Assembly: GCF_014203425.1 (NCBI RefSeq)
Contig: NZ_JACHJC010000001.1
Span: 1,612,001 to 1,676,000, forward strand
Direction: 5' to 3'
DNA length: 64,000 bases
Origin: Micromonospora echinospora
GTDB taxonomy: Bacteria > Actinomycetota > Actinomycetes > Mycobacteriales > Micromonosporaceae
This document shows, piece by piece, positions 9,443-18,800 of the stretch. The stretch's first letter is position 1. Every line of letters starts with the position of its first letter. The notes under the pieces are model-generated. The model saw only the letters and a program-made list of their open reading frames with translations. It was not told where the DNA came from and ran no database searches. The translations under genes were made by a program, and so were the position numbers.

Positions 9443-10714
9443 TCAGCCGAAGGCGGCCTCCAGGATGTCCAGGCCCCGGCCCAGCTCGTCGTCGGAGATG
9501 ACGAGCGGCGGCAGGAACCGCAGCACGTTGCCGTAGGTGCCGCAGGTCAGCGTGAGCAGCCCGGCCGCGTGGCAGGCCGCCGAGATCGCCGCCGTGGCGG
9601 CCGGGTCCGGGGTCAGCGTGCCCGGTACGACGATCTCCACGGCGAGCATCGCGCCCCGGCCGCGTACCTCCGCCACGCGCGGGTCACCGGCGGCGATGGC
9701 GCGCAGCCGCTCGCCCATCACCGCGCCGATCCGGCGGGCGGCGGCGGCCAGGTCCAGCTCCCGCATCGTCTCCATTGCGGCGAGCGCGGCGGCGCAGGCG
9801 ATCGGGTTGCCGCCGTACGTGCCGCCGAGGCCGCCGACGTGCACCGCGTCCATCAGCTCCGCCCGGCCCGTCACGGCCGCCAGCGGCAGCCCGCCCGCGA
9901 TGCCCTTGGCCAGCGTGATCAGGTCCGGCTCGACGCCCTCGTACGCGCAGGCGAACCAGTCGCCGGTGCGGCAGAAACCGGTCTGGATCTCGTCGGCGAC
10001 GAACACCACCCCGGCCGCCGTCGCCCACTCGCGCAACGCCGGCAGGAACCCCTCCGCGGGTACGACGAAGCCGCCCTCGCCCTGGATCGGCTCGATCAGC
10101 AGCGCCGCCACGTTCTCCGCGCCCACCTGCTTCTCGATCATCTCGATCGAGCGGGCCGCCGCTGTGGCGCCGTCCAGCCCGCCGTCGCGCAGCGGGTACG
10201 ACATCGGCACCCGGTAGACCTCACCGGCGAACGGCCCGAACCGGTGCTTGTACGGCATGTTCTTCGCGGTCAGCGCCATGGTCAGGTTGGTCCGGCCGTG
10301 GTACGCGTGGTCGAACACCACCACCGCGGGCCGCCCGGTCGCGTGCCGGGCGATCTTCACCGCGTTCTCCACCGCCTCGGCGCCGGAGTTGAACAACGCC
10401 GAGCGCTTCTCGAAGCCACCCGGGGTCAGCGCGTTGAGCTGCTCGCAGACCGCCACGTACGACTCGTACGGCGCGACCATGAAGCAGGTGTGGGTGAACC
10501 GTTCGACCTGCGCGCGTACCGCCTCGACCACGCGCGGCGCGGAGTTGCCCACGTTGGTGACCGCGATGCCGGCGGCGAAGTCGATCCACTCCCGCCCGTC
10601 CACGTCGGTGATCGTGCCGCCGCCCGCCCGGTCCACGTACGCGGGAATCGTGCTGCCCACGCCCCGCGCCACCGCCTCGACCCGGCGCTTGTGCAGCTCC
10701 TCGCTGGTGGCCAC
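9443..10714 (-). CDS. gabT: 4-aminobutyrate aminotransferase
   Basis: Class III PLP aminotransferase of 423 residues that converts GABA and 2-oxoglutarate to succinate semialdehyde and glutamate. Features are the cofactor-binding SGAEAVENAVKIAR, the acidic VFVADEIQTGFCRTG segment, the PLP Lys in ITLAKGIAGGLPLAAV and the C-terminal NVLRFLPPL. GTG 10714 (VATSEELHKRR) begins 6 nt after the upstream stop and has GAAGG about 9 nt before it; the longer open frame to 10921 overlaps the upstream gene and is not family-like. It is cotranscribed with the aminobutyraldehyde dehydrogenase, giving the two last steps of putrescine-to-succinate-semialdehyde catabolism. Confidence 0.93.
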   Translation of the reverse strand: MATSEELHKRRVEAVARGVGSTIPAYVDRAGGGTITDVDGREWIDFAAGIAVTNVGNSAPRVVEAVRAQVERFTHTCFMVAPYESYVAVCEQLNALTPGGFEKRSALFNSGAEAVENAVKIARHATGRPAVVVFDHAYHGRTNLTMALTAKNMPYKHRFGPFAGEVYRVPMSYPLRDGGLDGATAAARSIEMIEKQVGAENVAALLIEPIQGEGGFVVPAEGFLPALREWATAAGVVFVADEIQTGFCRTGDWFACAYEGVEPDLITLAKGIAGGLPLAAVTGRAELMDAVHVGGLGGTYGGNPIACAAALAAMETMRELDLAAAARRIGAVMGERLRAIAAGDPRVAEVRGRGAMLAVEIVVPGTLTPDPAATAAISAACHAAGLLTLTCGTYGNVLRFLPPLVISDDELGRGLDILEAAFG

Positions 10715-10719
10715 CGGGA

Positions 10720-12156
10720 TCAGCCTTCGATGTTGTGCATGACGTGCTTGACCCGGGTGTAGTCCTCCAGGCTGTAGACCGACAGGTCCTTGCCGTGGCC
10801 GGAGTGCTTGAAGCCGCCGTGCGGCATCTCCGAGACGAACGGGATGTGCGTGTTCACCCAGACGCAGCCGAAGTCCAGCCGCCGGGTCATCCGCATGGCC
10901 CGGCCGTGGTCGCGCGTCCACACCGAGGCGGACAGGCCGTAGTCCACGCCGTTGGCCCAGCGCACCGCCTCGTCCTCGTCCGAGAAGCGCTGCACGGTGA
11001 TGACCGGCCCGAACACCTCGTCCTGGATGATCTCGTCGGTCTGCCGCAGGCCGGAGACCACAGTCGGGGCGTAGAAGAAGCCGCGCTCGCCGACCCGCGA
11101 CCCGCCGGTGGTGACGTTCGCGTGGTCCGGCAGGCGGTCCACGAACCCGCTCACCCGGGCGAGCTGGTTGGCGTTGTTCAGCGGGCCGTAGAGCACGTCG
11201 GCGTCGTCCGGCGCGCCGGTACGGGTGTTGCGGGCCTGCTCGGTGAGCGCGGCCACGAAGTCCTCATGGATGCCCGGCCCGGTGAGCACCCGGGTCGCCG
11301 CCGTGCAGTCCTGGCCGGCGTTGAAGTAGCCGCCCGTCGCGATCGCCTCGGCCGCCGCCGCCAGGTCCGCGTCGTCGAAGATCACCACCGGGGCCTTGCC
11401 GCCCAGTTCCAGGTGGGTCCGCTTCAGGTCCGGCGCCGCCGCGGCGGCGACCTCCATGCCCGCGCGGGTCGAGCCGGTGATCGACACGAGCTGCGGGGTC
11501 GGGTGGGAGACCAGCGTACGGCCGGTGTCGCGGTCGCCGCAGACCACGTTGAACACGCCCGGCGGCAGGTGCTCGGCGGCGATCTCGGCCAGCAGCAGCG
11601 TCGACACCGGCGTGGTGTCCGACGGCTTCAGCACCACCGCGTTGCCCGCCGCCAGCGCCGGGGCGATCTTCCAGACCGCCATCATCAGCGGGTAGTTCCA
11701 CGGGGTCACCTGGGCGCAGACGCCGATCGGCTCGCGCCGCACGTACGAGGTGTGCCCGGCCATGTACTCGCCGGCCGAGCGCCCCTCCAGCAGGCGGGCC
11801 GCCCCGGCGAAGAAACGCAGCTCGTCCACCGCGGGCGGCAGTTCCTCGTCGGCGGTGAGCTGCCGCGGCTTGCCGGTGTTGCGGACCTCGGCGTCGACCA
11901 GCTCGGCGGCCCGCGCCTCCACCGCGTCGGCGAACTTCAGCAGCGCCCGCTGCCGCTCGGCCGGAGTGGTGTCCCGCCAGGTCTCGAACGCGGCGGAGGC
12001 GGCCTTCATCGCCGCGTCCACGTCCGCCGCGCCGGAGACCGGGGCCTGGGCGAAGACCTCGCCGGTGCACGGGTCGATCAGGTCGGCGTAGCCGCCGTCC
12101 ACCGGGTCGACGTACTCGCCGTTGACGAAGTTGCGCAGCTGCTGCTGGTCGCTCAT
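10720..12156 (-). CDS. gamma-aminobutyraldehyde dehydrogenase
   Basis: NAD-dependent aldehyde dehydrogenase of 478 residues of the betaine/aminobutyraldehyde group (PatD/PuuC/YdcW-like). Motifs are [24 protein letters not shown] for NAD binding, catalytic Glu in [10 protein letters not shown], catalytic Cys in [13 protein letters not shown] and [10 protein letters not shown]. The C-terminal segment [16 protein letters not shown] is typical of aminoaldehyde oxidisers. Start ATG 12156 ([10 protein letters not shown]). It would convert 4-aminobutanal, from putrescine transamination, to GABA, which the adjacent aminotransferase consumes. The aminobutyraldehyde assignment rests on the gabT neighbour and C-terminal features. 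Confidence 0.85.
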   Translation of the reverse strand: MSDQQQLRNFVNGEYVDPVDGGYADLIDPCTGEVFAQAPVSGAADVDAAMKAASAAFETWRDTTPAERQRALLKFADAVEARAAELVDAEVRNTGKPRQLTADEELPPAVDELRFFAGAARLLEGRSAGEYMAGHTSYVRREPIGVCAQVTPWNYPLMMAVWKIAPALAAGNAVVLKPSDTTPVSTLLLAEIAAEHLPPGVFNVVCGDRDTGRTLVSHPTPQLVSITGSTRAGMEVAAAAAPDLKRTHLELGGKAPVVIFDDADLAAAAEAIATGGYFNAGQDCTAATRVLTGPGIHEDFVAALTEQARNTRTGAPDDADVLYGPLNNANQLARVSGFVDRLPDHANVTTGGSRVGERGFFYAPTVVSGLRQTDEIIQDEVFGPVITVQRFSDEDEAVRWANGVDYGLSASVWTRDHGRAMRMTRRLDFGCVWVNTHIPFVSEMPHGGFKHSGHGKDLSVYSLEDYTRVKHVMHNIEG

Positions 12157-12262
12157 CAGAAGTCTCCGTGAGGGTGGCCGGGGAGAGGGTCAGCGGAGGT
12201 TATCGCAATCTGACTGCCATCTTGGCTACTAAATCCGAGGCAGACAAGGGTTTGAGCAACTG

Positions 12263-12291
12263 TTTCCGCGTGAGCGCCTGTGGTCTAGGCT
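12263..12291 (+). promoter_or_regulatory. candidate promoter for a leaderless mRNA
   Basis: TTTCCG (12263-12268), a 17-bp spacer and TAGGCT (12286-12291) precede GTG 12299 by only 7 bp, and no ribosome-binding site is visible. This fits an actinobacterial leaderless transcript. The -35 match is weak. Confidence 0.35.
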
Positions 12292-12298
12292 GCCGGTC

Positions 12299-13738
12299 GT
12301 GGAGCCGAGAGCCTTCTACGTCGCCGGTCGTCCCGCCCACGGCGAGGACGAGCTGACAGTCACCCACCCGTACGACGGGCAGCCGGTGGGGCGTACCACG
12401 CTCGCCACGGCCGACCAGGTCGAAGCCGCCGTCGCGGGCGCCGCCCGGGTGGCAGCGGAGGCCGCGGCCCTGCCCGCGCACGCCCGCGCGGCCGCCCTGG
12501 ACCACGTCTCCCGGCGGCTCGCCGAGCGGACCGACGAGGTCGCCGCGCTGATCACCGCCGAGAACGGCAAGCCGGTCAAGTGGGCCAAGGCCGAAGTCGG
12601 GCGGGCGATCTCCACGTTCCGCTGGGCCGCCGAGGAGGCCCGCCGCTTCTCCGGCGACCTGCAACGACTCGACACCGACCCCGCCGCCACCGGGCGGATC
12701 GCCCTGGTCCGGCGCGTGCCGCGCGGCCCGGTGCTCGGCATCACCCCGTTCAACTTCCCGCTCAACCTGGTCGCCCACAAGATCGCCCCGGCGCTGGCCG
12801 TCGGCACCCCGATCGTGGTCAAGCCGGCCCCGGCCACCCCGCTCACCGCGCTGCTGCTCGGCGAGATCCTGGCCGAGACGGACCTGCCCGACGGCATGTT
12901 CTCGGTGCTGCCGCTGCCCAACGAGCGGGCCGCCGAACTGGTCGCCGACCCGCGGCTGCCGGTCGTGTCGTTCACCGGCTCCGGTCCGGTCGGCGCGGCC
13001 ATCCGGCGGGCCGCGCCGGACAAGCACGTCACGCTGGAACTCGGCGGCAACGCCGCAGCGGTGATCTGCGAGGACTGGTCGGCGGACGAGGACCTGACCT
13101 TCGCCGCGCAGCGCATCGCCACGTTCTCCAACTACCAGGCCGGGCAGTCGTGCATCGCCGTGCAGCGCGTCTACGTGCACGAACGGCTCTACGACGGCTT
13201 CCTGCCCCGGCTCGTCGCGGCGGTGCAGGCGCTGCGCACCGGCGACCCGCGCTCCGAACTGACCGACGTCGGCCCGCTGGTGTCCGTCGAGGCGGCGCAG
13301 CGCGTCGAGACCTGGGTGGACGAGGCGGTCGCCGCCGGCGCGGTTGTCGAGACCGGTGGGCGGCGCGACGGCGCGACCTATCCGCCCACTGTGCTCAGCG
13401 GCGTGCCGGCCGACGCGAAGGTGTGCGCCGAGGAGGTGTTCGGGCCGGTGCTCGTGGTCGCGCCGGTCGCGAACGACCGGGCCGCGTTCGCCGCCGTCAA
13501 CGTCTCCGCGTACGGCCTGCAGGCCGGCGTCTTCACCCACCGGCTCGACGTGGCGTTCGACGCCGCCCGGACGCTTGAGGTCGGCGGCGTGATCGTCGGA
13601 GACGTGCCGTCGTACCGGGCCGACCAGATGCCGTACGGCGGCGTGAAGGGCTCCGGCGTCGGACGGGAAGGGCTGCGTAGCGCCATGGACGACTACACCG
13701 AGCCGCGGGTCACCGTGCTGACCGGCGTGGCCCTCTGA
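12299..13738 (+). CDS. aldehyde dehydrogenase family protein
   Basis: NAD(P)-dependent aldehyde dehydrogenase of 479 residues. The core includes GITPFNFPLNLVAHKIAPA, FTGSGPVGAAIR, LELGGNAAAVI with catalytic Glu, NYQAGQSCIAVQR with catalytic Cys and EEVFGPVLVV. PFNFPLNLVAHK plus GQSCIAVQRV resembles the lactaldehyde/glyceraldehyde/phosphonoacetaldehyde dehydrogenase subgroup, so a hydroxy- or phospho-aldehyde substrate is possible. GTG 12299 has no evident ribosome-binding site. The gene diverges from the putrescine-catabolic pair across a 142-bp gap, which may mean shared control. Confidence 0.85.
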   Translation: MEPRAFYVAGRPAHGEDELTVTHPYDGQPVGRTTLATADQVEAAVAGAARVAAEAAALPAHARAAALDHVSRRLAERTDEVAALITAENGKPVKWAKAEVGRAISTFRWAAEEARRFSGDLQRLDTDPAATGRIALVRRVPRGPVLGITPFNFPLNLVAHKIAPALAVGTPIVVKPAPATPLTALLLGEILAETDLPDGMFSVLPLPNERAAELVADPRLPVVSFTGSGPVGAAIRRAAPDKHVTLELGGNAAAVICEDWSADEDLTFAAQRIATFSNYQAGQSCIAVQRVYVHERLYDGFLPRLVAAVQALRTGDPRSELTDVGPLVSVEAAQRVETWVDEAVAAGAVVETGGRRDGATYPPTVLSGVPADAKVCAEEVFGPVLVVAPVANDRAAFAAVNVSAYGLQAGVFTHRLDVAFDAARTLEVGGVIVGDVPSYRADQMPYGGVKGSGVGREGLRSAMDDYTEPRVTVLTGVAL

Positions 13739-13769
13739 TCGCTCGCCCCCGGCTCACTCGCCCCCGGCC

Positions 13770-15005
13770 TCACCAGGTGCCGTCGTCGCGGACCCGGGCG
13801 GGGGCGCGGCCGAGCAGCAGGGTGGTGAGGGCGGCGTCGATGTCGGCACCGAGGAACCACTCGCCGGCCTGGTCGAGGGCGAAGATCCGGCCGTGCTCGT
13901 CGACGGCGAGGATGCTCTCCTGACGTTCGCTGCCGAGCGGGAAGAGGCGGGCGCCGATGACCGCCCCGAAGTCGGCGAGAGAGTCGGCGCTGTGGGCCAT
14001 CTTTCGCGGACGTACCTCGAAGCGCGAGATCCACACCGCTTCGCCCGGGCCCTGGCGGGCGGTCACCAGCCCGGGAAAGGCGGTGAGCGTCGCCAGCGCG
14101 GCGGGGAAGGAAGCGTGCGTGTGCTTGGTGCCGCTGACCTCGGTGACCTTACGGACCGAGGTGGCGGCGGAAACCCCGTCGCCGAAGTGCGGCCGCCAGC
14201 CCGCGATCACCAGCGCGTTCGCGACCTCGGTGGGAAACCGGCCGGGCTCGGGGGGTGTCTGCGGATCCGACTGCCATTCCTCGGCGTAGGCCAACTCCGG
14301 CCAGGGAAGCACGTTGACGTGCACGAGGAACCTGATGCACGACTCGCAGCGGAGGTCAGCCGGACCACCCGCGGGGTCACCGGGCTCGCGAACCCGGAAG
14401 CTCTCGATCCGGCTCGTGCCGAGCAGGTCGCGCGCGTCCTCGATGGTCAGTGGCGGGAGGCCGTCGGCGGACCGGCGGTGGTCGTGCTCGTACAGCGCGT
14501 CGGAGACCACGATCATCTCGGCGTGCCGCTCACCGCCACGCACCAGATGGCCCGGGGGTAGATCGTCCAGGTAGGACTGGACCAGCGGATGGTGCCGGAC
14601 CTCGACGTCGCCCTTCGCGCCCTGCGCGACGTGCCGTCGGCCGTCGAGCGTGAGATGCGCGGCGGCGCCCGGCGTGGGCAGCCGGGTCAGTTCGCGGAGC
14701 AGTTGAGCGGCCGGGTCGACGGCGCGCGGCGCACGGGGTTCAGCGGGCCGCTGCTGCCGGTACATCGCCTCGACCGCCGGTGCGGGAATCCGCGGCCAGG
14801 TGGACACCTCGCCGGTCTCCTTGTCGATGACGGTGGTCGGCAGGTCACCGGGCAGCGCCCGCGCGCCGGTGGACACAGTGGACAGCACCACGTAGCCCAG
14901 GTCGAACTCCTCGACCACCGGCGTGCAGGGAAAACCGAGGCGGTCGGAGTCCCGCCGGGCCCATACCGAGGCGATCTGCTCGGCCTGCTGTCGCTCGATC
15001 ACCAC
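13770..15005 (-). CDS. YwqJ-like deaminase / SUKH-3-like protein of the toxin island
   Basis: Cytoplasmic multidomain protein of 411 residues. The N-terminus (about 1-85, with VEEFDLGYVVLSTV and TTVIDKETGEVSTWPRI) resembles small immunity-type domains found beside actinobacterial toxins. The middle (about 110-240) has a nucleotide-deaminase-like zinc signature, GERHAEMIVVSDAL followed later by LRCESCIRFLVHV (HAE then CxxC), as in YwqJ-like deaminases. The C-terminus starts at GRFPTEVANALVIAGWRP, the usual opening of SUKH-3 immunity domains. It has no signal or WXG leader, so it probably acts inside the producer. It diverges from the toxin operon. Whether the deaminase is active is unknown. 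Confidence 0.65.
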   Translation of the reverse strand: MVIERQQAEQIASVWARRDSDRLGFPCTPVVEEFDLGYVVLSTVSTGARALPGDLPTTVIDKETGEVSTWPRIPAPAVEAMYRQQRPAEPRAPRAVDPAAQLLRELTRLPTPGAAAHLTLDGRRHVAQGAKGDVEVRHHPLVQSYLDDLPPGHLVRGGERHAEMIVVSDALYEHDHRRSADGLPPLTIEDARDLLGTSRIESFRVREPGDPAGGPADLRCESCIRFLVHVNVLPWPELAYAEEWQSDPQTPPEPGRFPTEVANALVIAGWRPHFGDGVSAATSVRKVTEVSGTKHTHASFPAALATLTAFPGLVTARQGPGEAVWISRFEVRPRKMAHSADSLADFGAVIGARLFPLGSERQESILAVDEHGRIFALDQAGEWFLGADIDAALTTLLLGRAPARVRDDGTW

Positions 15006-15083
15006 TTGAAATTACCGGACCCCACGGATTTCGTGGCACCCGGTATGGTCGGGCCTACCCACGGTAACGGAAGGGGTGCGGCG

Positions 15084-15497
15084 GTGGCCGAGAGTGCGGA
15101 CCGGGATGCGAACCGTGCACTACGCGCGCGATTCGACGAGGTGTACGGCCAGTACCAGCGGTTGCGGTCCGGTCTGGACGAACTTCAGGTCAAACTGGCC
15201 GAGCTGCGGGTCACCGAACGCTCCGACGACGGTCAGGTGACCGCTGTGGTCGGTGCGCGGGGCGAACTGATCAGCGTCGAGCTGAGCCCGGCGGCCTTCC
15301 AGGAGCGGGATGCCCGAGGGTTGAGCCGGAAGATCACCGAGACCGTGCTGCGCGCCTCCACGGCCGCGGTCACCGCCACCCGCGAGCTGGTCTCCGGCTA
15401 TCTGCCCCCGGGCTCGCCGTCGGTCGAGTTCCTGCGTACCAATGACTTCGGCGCGCTGCTCGGCCGGGCCGACGCCGTGCTGGCACGCGGCGAGTGA
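15084..15497 (+). CDS. YbaB/EbfC-like protein of T7SS toxin operon
   Basis: Small protein of 137 residues: an N-terminal coiled-coil-like helix (FDEVYGQYQRLRSGLDELQVKLAEL), a sheet segment (VTAVVGARGELISVELSP) and a C-terminal helix. This is the layout of YbaB/EbfC nucleoid-associated proteins. Such proteins often open WXG100/polymorphic-toxin operons in actinobacteria, where they may act as chaperones or coexport partners rather than in DNA binding. GTG 15084 has GGAAGGGG about 7 nt upstream; the same frame is open far upstream without similarity. The following gene starts 3 nt after its stop. Confidence 0.75.
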   Translation: MAESADRDANRALRARFDEVYGQYQRLRSGLDELQVKLAELRVTERSDDGQVTAVVGARGELISVELSPAAFQERDARGLSRKITETVLRASTAAVTATRELVSGYLPPGSPSVEFLRTNDFGALLGRADAVLARGE

Positions 15498-15500
15498 CAG

Positions 15501-15857
15501 GTGGCCGGCGGAGAGATCTGGCTGGACCCGGACCGGGCCCGGCGCGGCGGCGCCGACCTGACCCTGTCCGGTAGGGCGACGAGCGCGGCCCGGCGGGAGA
15601 CAGGCGACCCGATCGCGACCGCGAGCGCCCAGCGGCCCTGGGGCCGAGACGACATCGGCGCCGCCTTCGACAAGCACTACCAGGGCTACGCCGAGACGCT
15701 GCTGCGCGCATGGGAGCTTCTCGGCCGGTCGCTGGAGGTGCTCGGGTCGGATGTCGTCCGCTCGGTCGCGGCCACCGTGGAGACGGACCTGAGCAACGCC
15801 CGTGACCTCGGGAAGATCCCGCAGCAAGGCCACAACCCGCATCGGCACTGGCGCTGA
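15501..15857 (+). CDS. WXG100/ESX-like secretion partner
   Basis: Protein of 118 residues, mostly helical, with a Trp-Gly turn ([21 protein letters not shown]) between two helices. This is the pattern of actinobacterial ESX (type VII) substrates and partners; the exact WxG tripeptide is absent. GTG 15501 follows the YbaB-like stop and the protein ends 18 bp before the toxin gene. It probably pairs with the toxin's N-terminal helical region for type VII export. No ESX machinery is in the window, so export would rely on genes elsewhere. Confidence 0.7.
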   Translation: MAGGEIWLDPDRARRGGADLTLSGRATSAARRETGDPIATASAQRPWGRDDIGAAFDKHYQGYAETLLRAWELLGRSLEVLGSDVVRSVAATVETDLSNARDLGKIPQQGHNPHRHWR

Positions 15858-15875
15858 CCACCGGAGGATCCGCGC

Positions 15876-18800
15876 GTGAGCATGCTGCCCAGCCCGATCC
15901 CGCACCCGCTCGACTTCTGCCCGTGGGACGTGCCCGGCTGGATCTACGAGGCGCTCGACTGGGTCGTCGGCGTCGAGTGGCCGGAGGGCAACGAGCGCGC
16001 CGTCTGGGACCTGGCCGACCAGTGGTACGGCGTCGCAGGCGTCCTGACCGGTCCGCGCGACGACGCCACCGCCGCCGCCGGTGAGGTGAAGAGCGGGTAC
16101 GGCGGCGTCGGCCTGGTCGCCGGTGCGTTCGACACGGCCTGGCACAAGCTCGCCGAAGGTGAGGACGCGCCGCTGCACGTCCTCGTGGCGGCCACCGACG
16201 AGCTGGGCCGGCTGGTCGACTCCTGCGGCTGCGACATCGAGGGCGCGAAGCTCGAAGCCTGGATCGAGCTGGGCATCCTGGTGGTGGAGCTGCTGGCCCT
16301 GGCGGTGGCCGCCGTGCTCACCCTGGGCGCCGCCTCCCCGGCGGCCGCCGCCGCGATCACCGCGACGAGGGTAGTCGTCCAGCAGATCTTCAAGCGCCTG
16401 GTGGCCCAGCTCGCGCGCAAGGCGGTCAAGCAGGGGCTCAAGGAGGCGGGCGAACGGGCCGCGAAGGAGGCGGCGAAGGCCGGTGCCCGTGGGCTGGCCC
16501 GGCGGGCGGCGCTCGGCGGCCTGGTGGAGGCCGGTCAGGAGGCGGGCACCAACCTCGCGACCCAGACGTATCAGAACACCACCGGCCGACGTGACGGCCT
16601 GGACCTGACCGACGTGAGCACGTCGGCTCTCGGCGGCTTCGCCGGTGGGGCGGTCGCGCCGTTGGCGGGTCTGGGCCGGCATGCGAGCGGACGGTTCGCG
16701 GAGATCGGCGAGCGGTTCGGCCGGGAGATGGCCGGGGAGACGCTGGCCGAGACCGCGGCCGGGCTGGCCACCGGCCAAGGGCCGTCGCTGGAGGATCTGG
16801 CGCGGGCGGCCGCCTCCGGTGCGGCCGGGTCCACCACCAATCAGGCGGACTCGGCGCTGCAACGCCGCCTCGACGGGCAGTTGAGCGGGCTGACCGTTCC
16901 GCCGGTCGGGCTGGACGTGCCACCCGTCGCCGACCCCGTCGGGCTCATCCCGGCCCAGCGGGTCGCCGAGCCGATCGTCCCGAGCGGCGCAGCGGTGGCG
17001 GGCCAGGTCTCCCCGACACCCGCACCCGTCCCACCGCACGCTGCAGCCGCTCACCCGCTGGCGGTGGACCCGCCGCCTCCGGCGCCGGAGACGGTGACGT
17101 CGCCGGTGGTCGGTGCCACCCCACCGGACGTGGCGCGGCCACTGGTCACTTCGAGCCCCACCTTGTCCTCAGTGATCACGGATGTGCCCGTCGCGTCCCC
17201 CACTGAGCAGGCCGACCCGCGCACCGGCACGGGTTCCCCGTCCCTGGCGCCTGGTAGCACCGTCCCGCCGCCGTCGACTCCGGTCCAGGCGGCAGCGGGA
17301 CCGGCCACGCTGTCCCCATCGATCGGGGATCACCCGCAGTCGGCGGCGCCACCACTGTCGGACCGGACCGCCCCCGGCGTCGGGCACCCCGCACCGTTGA
17401 GCGCCCCGCCGCCACAACCGCAGCCCGCGTCACCCCAGGGGCCGCTCGGGCCGGACCCCCGCCCGAACCCGAACCCCCGCTTTCCGCTCCTGGAGTCGTT
17501 GGCGCCGCCCCGGCCCTCCACCGATCCCGTGGCGCCCAACCCCGGCCCGCTCGACTCGCCGCCACCCGACCTGTCAACCATCCGCGAGCGCACCGCACGC
17601 CTCGTAGCCGATCGAGAGTCGTTCGACCGGCGCCGCTACCACGGTTATCTGCAGTCCCAGCGAACGTGGTTCGAGGATCGTCGGCGTCAGACCAGGGCCG
17701 ACTGGCTGCACGAACGTGCCGCCTATCACGAGGAACGGGCCAGCGACTGGGCCGCGCAGGCGATGGAACTGCGTCGCACCGGGCGGACGGTGGCGGCGCA
17801 ACGATGGCACCGCGAAGCGCACGAGGCGGATCTCGAGGCGGCCGACCTGCGCGAGGAAGCTCGGCAGGTCCTCGCCGGGCGACTCGTGCCGGAGCAGGTG
17901 ATGGTCGAGGACGACCTCGACTTCTACCGCATCAACGACGACGTGGCGGACCTGGCCGTCGGCGCTGTCGAGACGGCCGACCATTCGGCGCTCACCGGCC
18001 GTGGCCATCCCGACCCGATCGACAGGTCCCGGCCCTACGGCCGCCGGGGAGGGCTCCGGCCACCGCTCGCGCTGCATCAGACCGACCTGGAACGGCAGAT
18101 GCCTCGCAACCCGGACGGCAGCGTCGCGCGTACCGCCGATCCCCGGCGTGGTGGGTGGTTCCGCCTGGCTAACGACGGCGGGCCGGCGGCCGACGCGACC
18201 CGGGGCATCAACTGCCTCGACTGCACCCTGTCCCTGTTCGAGACCTGGGTCCACGGACGGCCGCGAGTCGCCGCTCCGCGTACGTTCGACGGCTACCTCG
18301 ACGGTGACGTGCTGCGGCCGGTGGGTGGCGAGGCGGACGGACCGCTGCGGGTCGAGGAGACCACCGGCGGCCGGTTCCAGAACCTGTGCCCGGTCGACCG
18401 GCCCGGCATCACCGGCCCGGAGCGGCGGTGGCTGGTGGATCGCGGCTACCGCGACCTGTACGCGCAACTGGCGTCGGGCGGCCACGGCAGCTACGCCTTC
18501 CTCATCACCAGCTTCGAGGGTGGCGGATCGCACGCCTGGGTGGCGTTGAACCAGAACGGCACGATCCTCTTCCTCGACCCGCAGTCGGGCGCTGTTGCGG
18601 ACCGGCCGCTCTACCACCACAGCGGCCGTCCGTTCGAGGGCAACGTGGTCGGCGTCGACGCGCTGGTGCTCGGCCCCGACGGCCGGCCGATGCCGCTCAC
18701 CGGCCGGCCGCCCGGCACGTACAACGTCCTGCCCGAGCCGCGGCCCCGTCCGGCACCGCCTCGCCTGCCCGAGCCGCCGCCGGCCGACGACGGGGACGCG

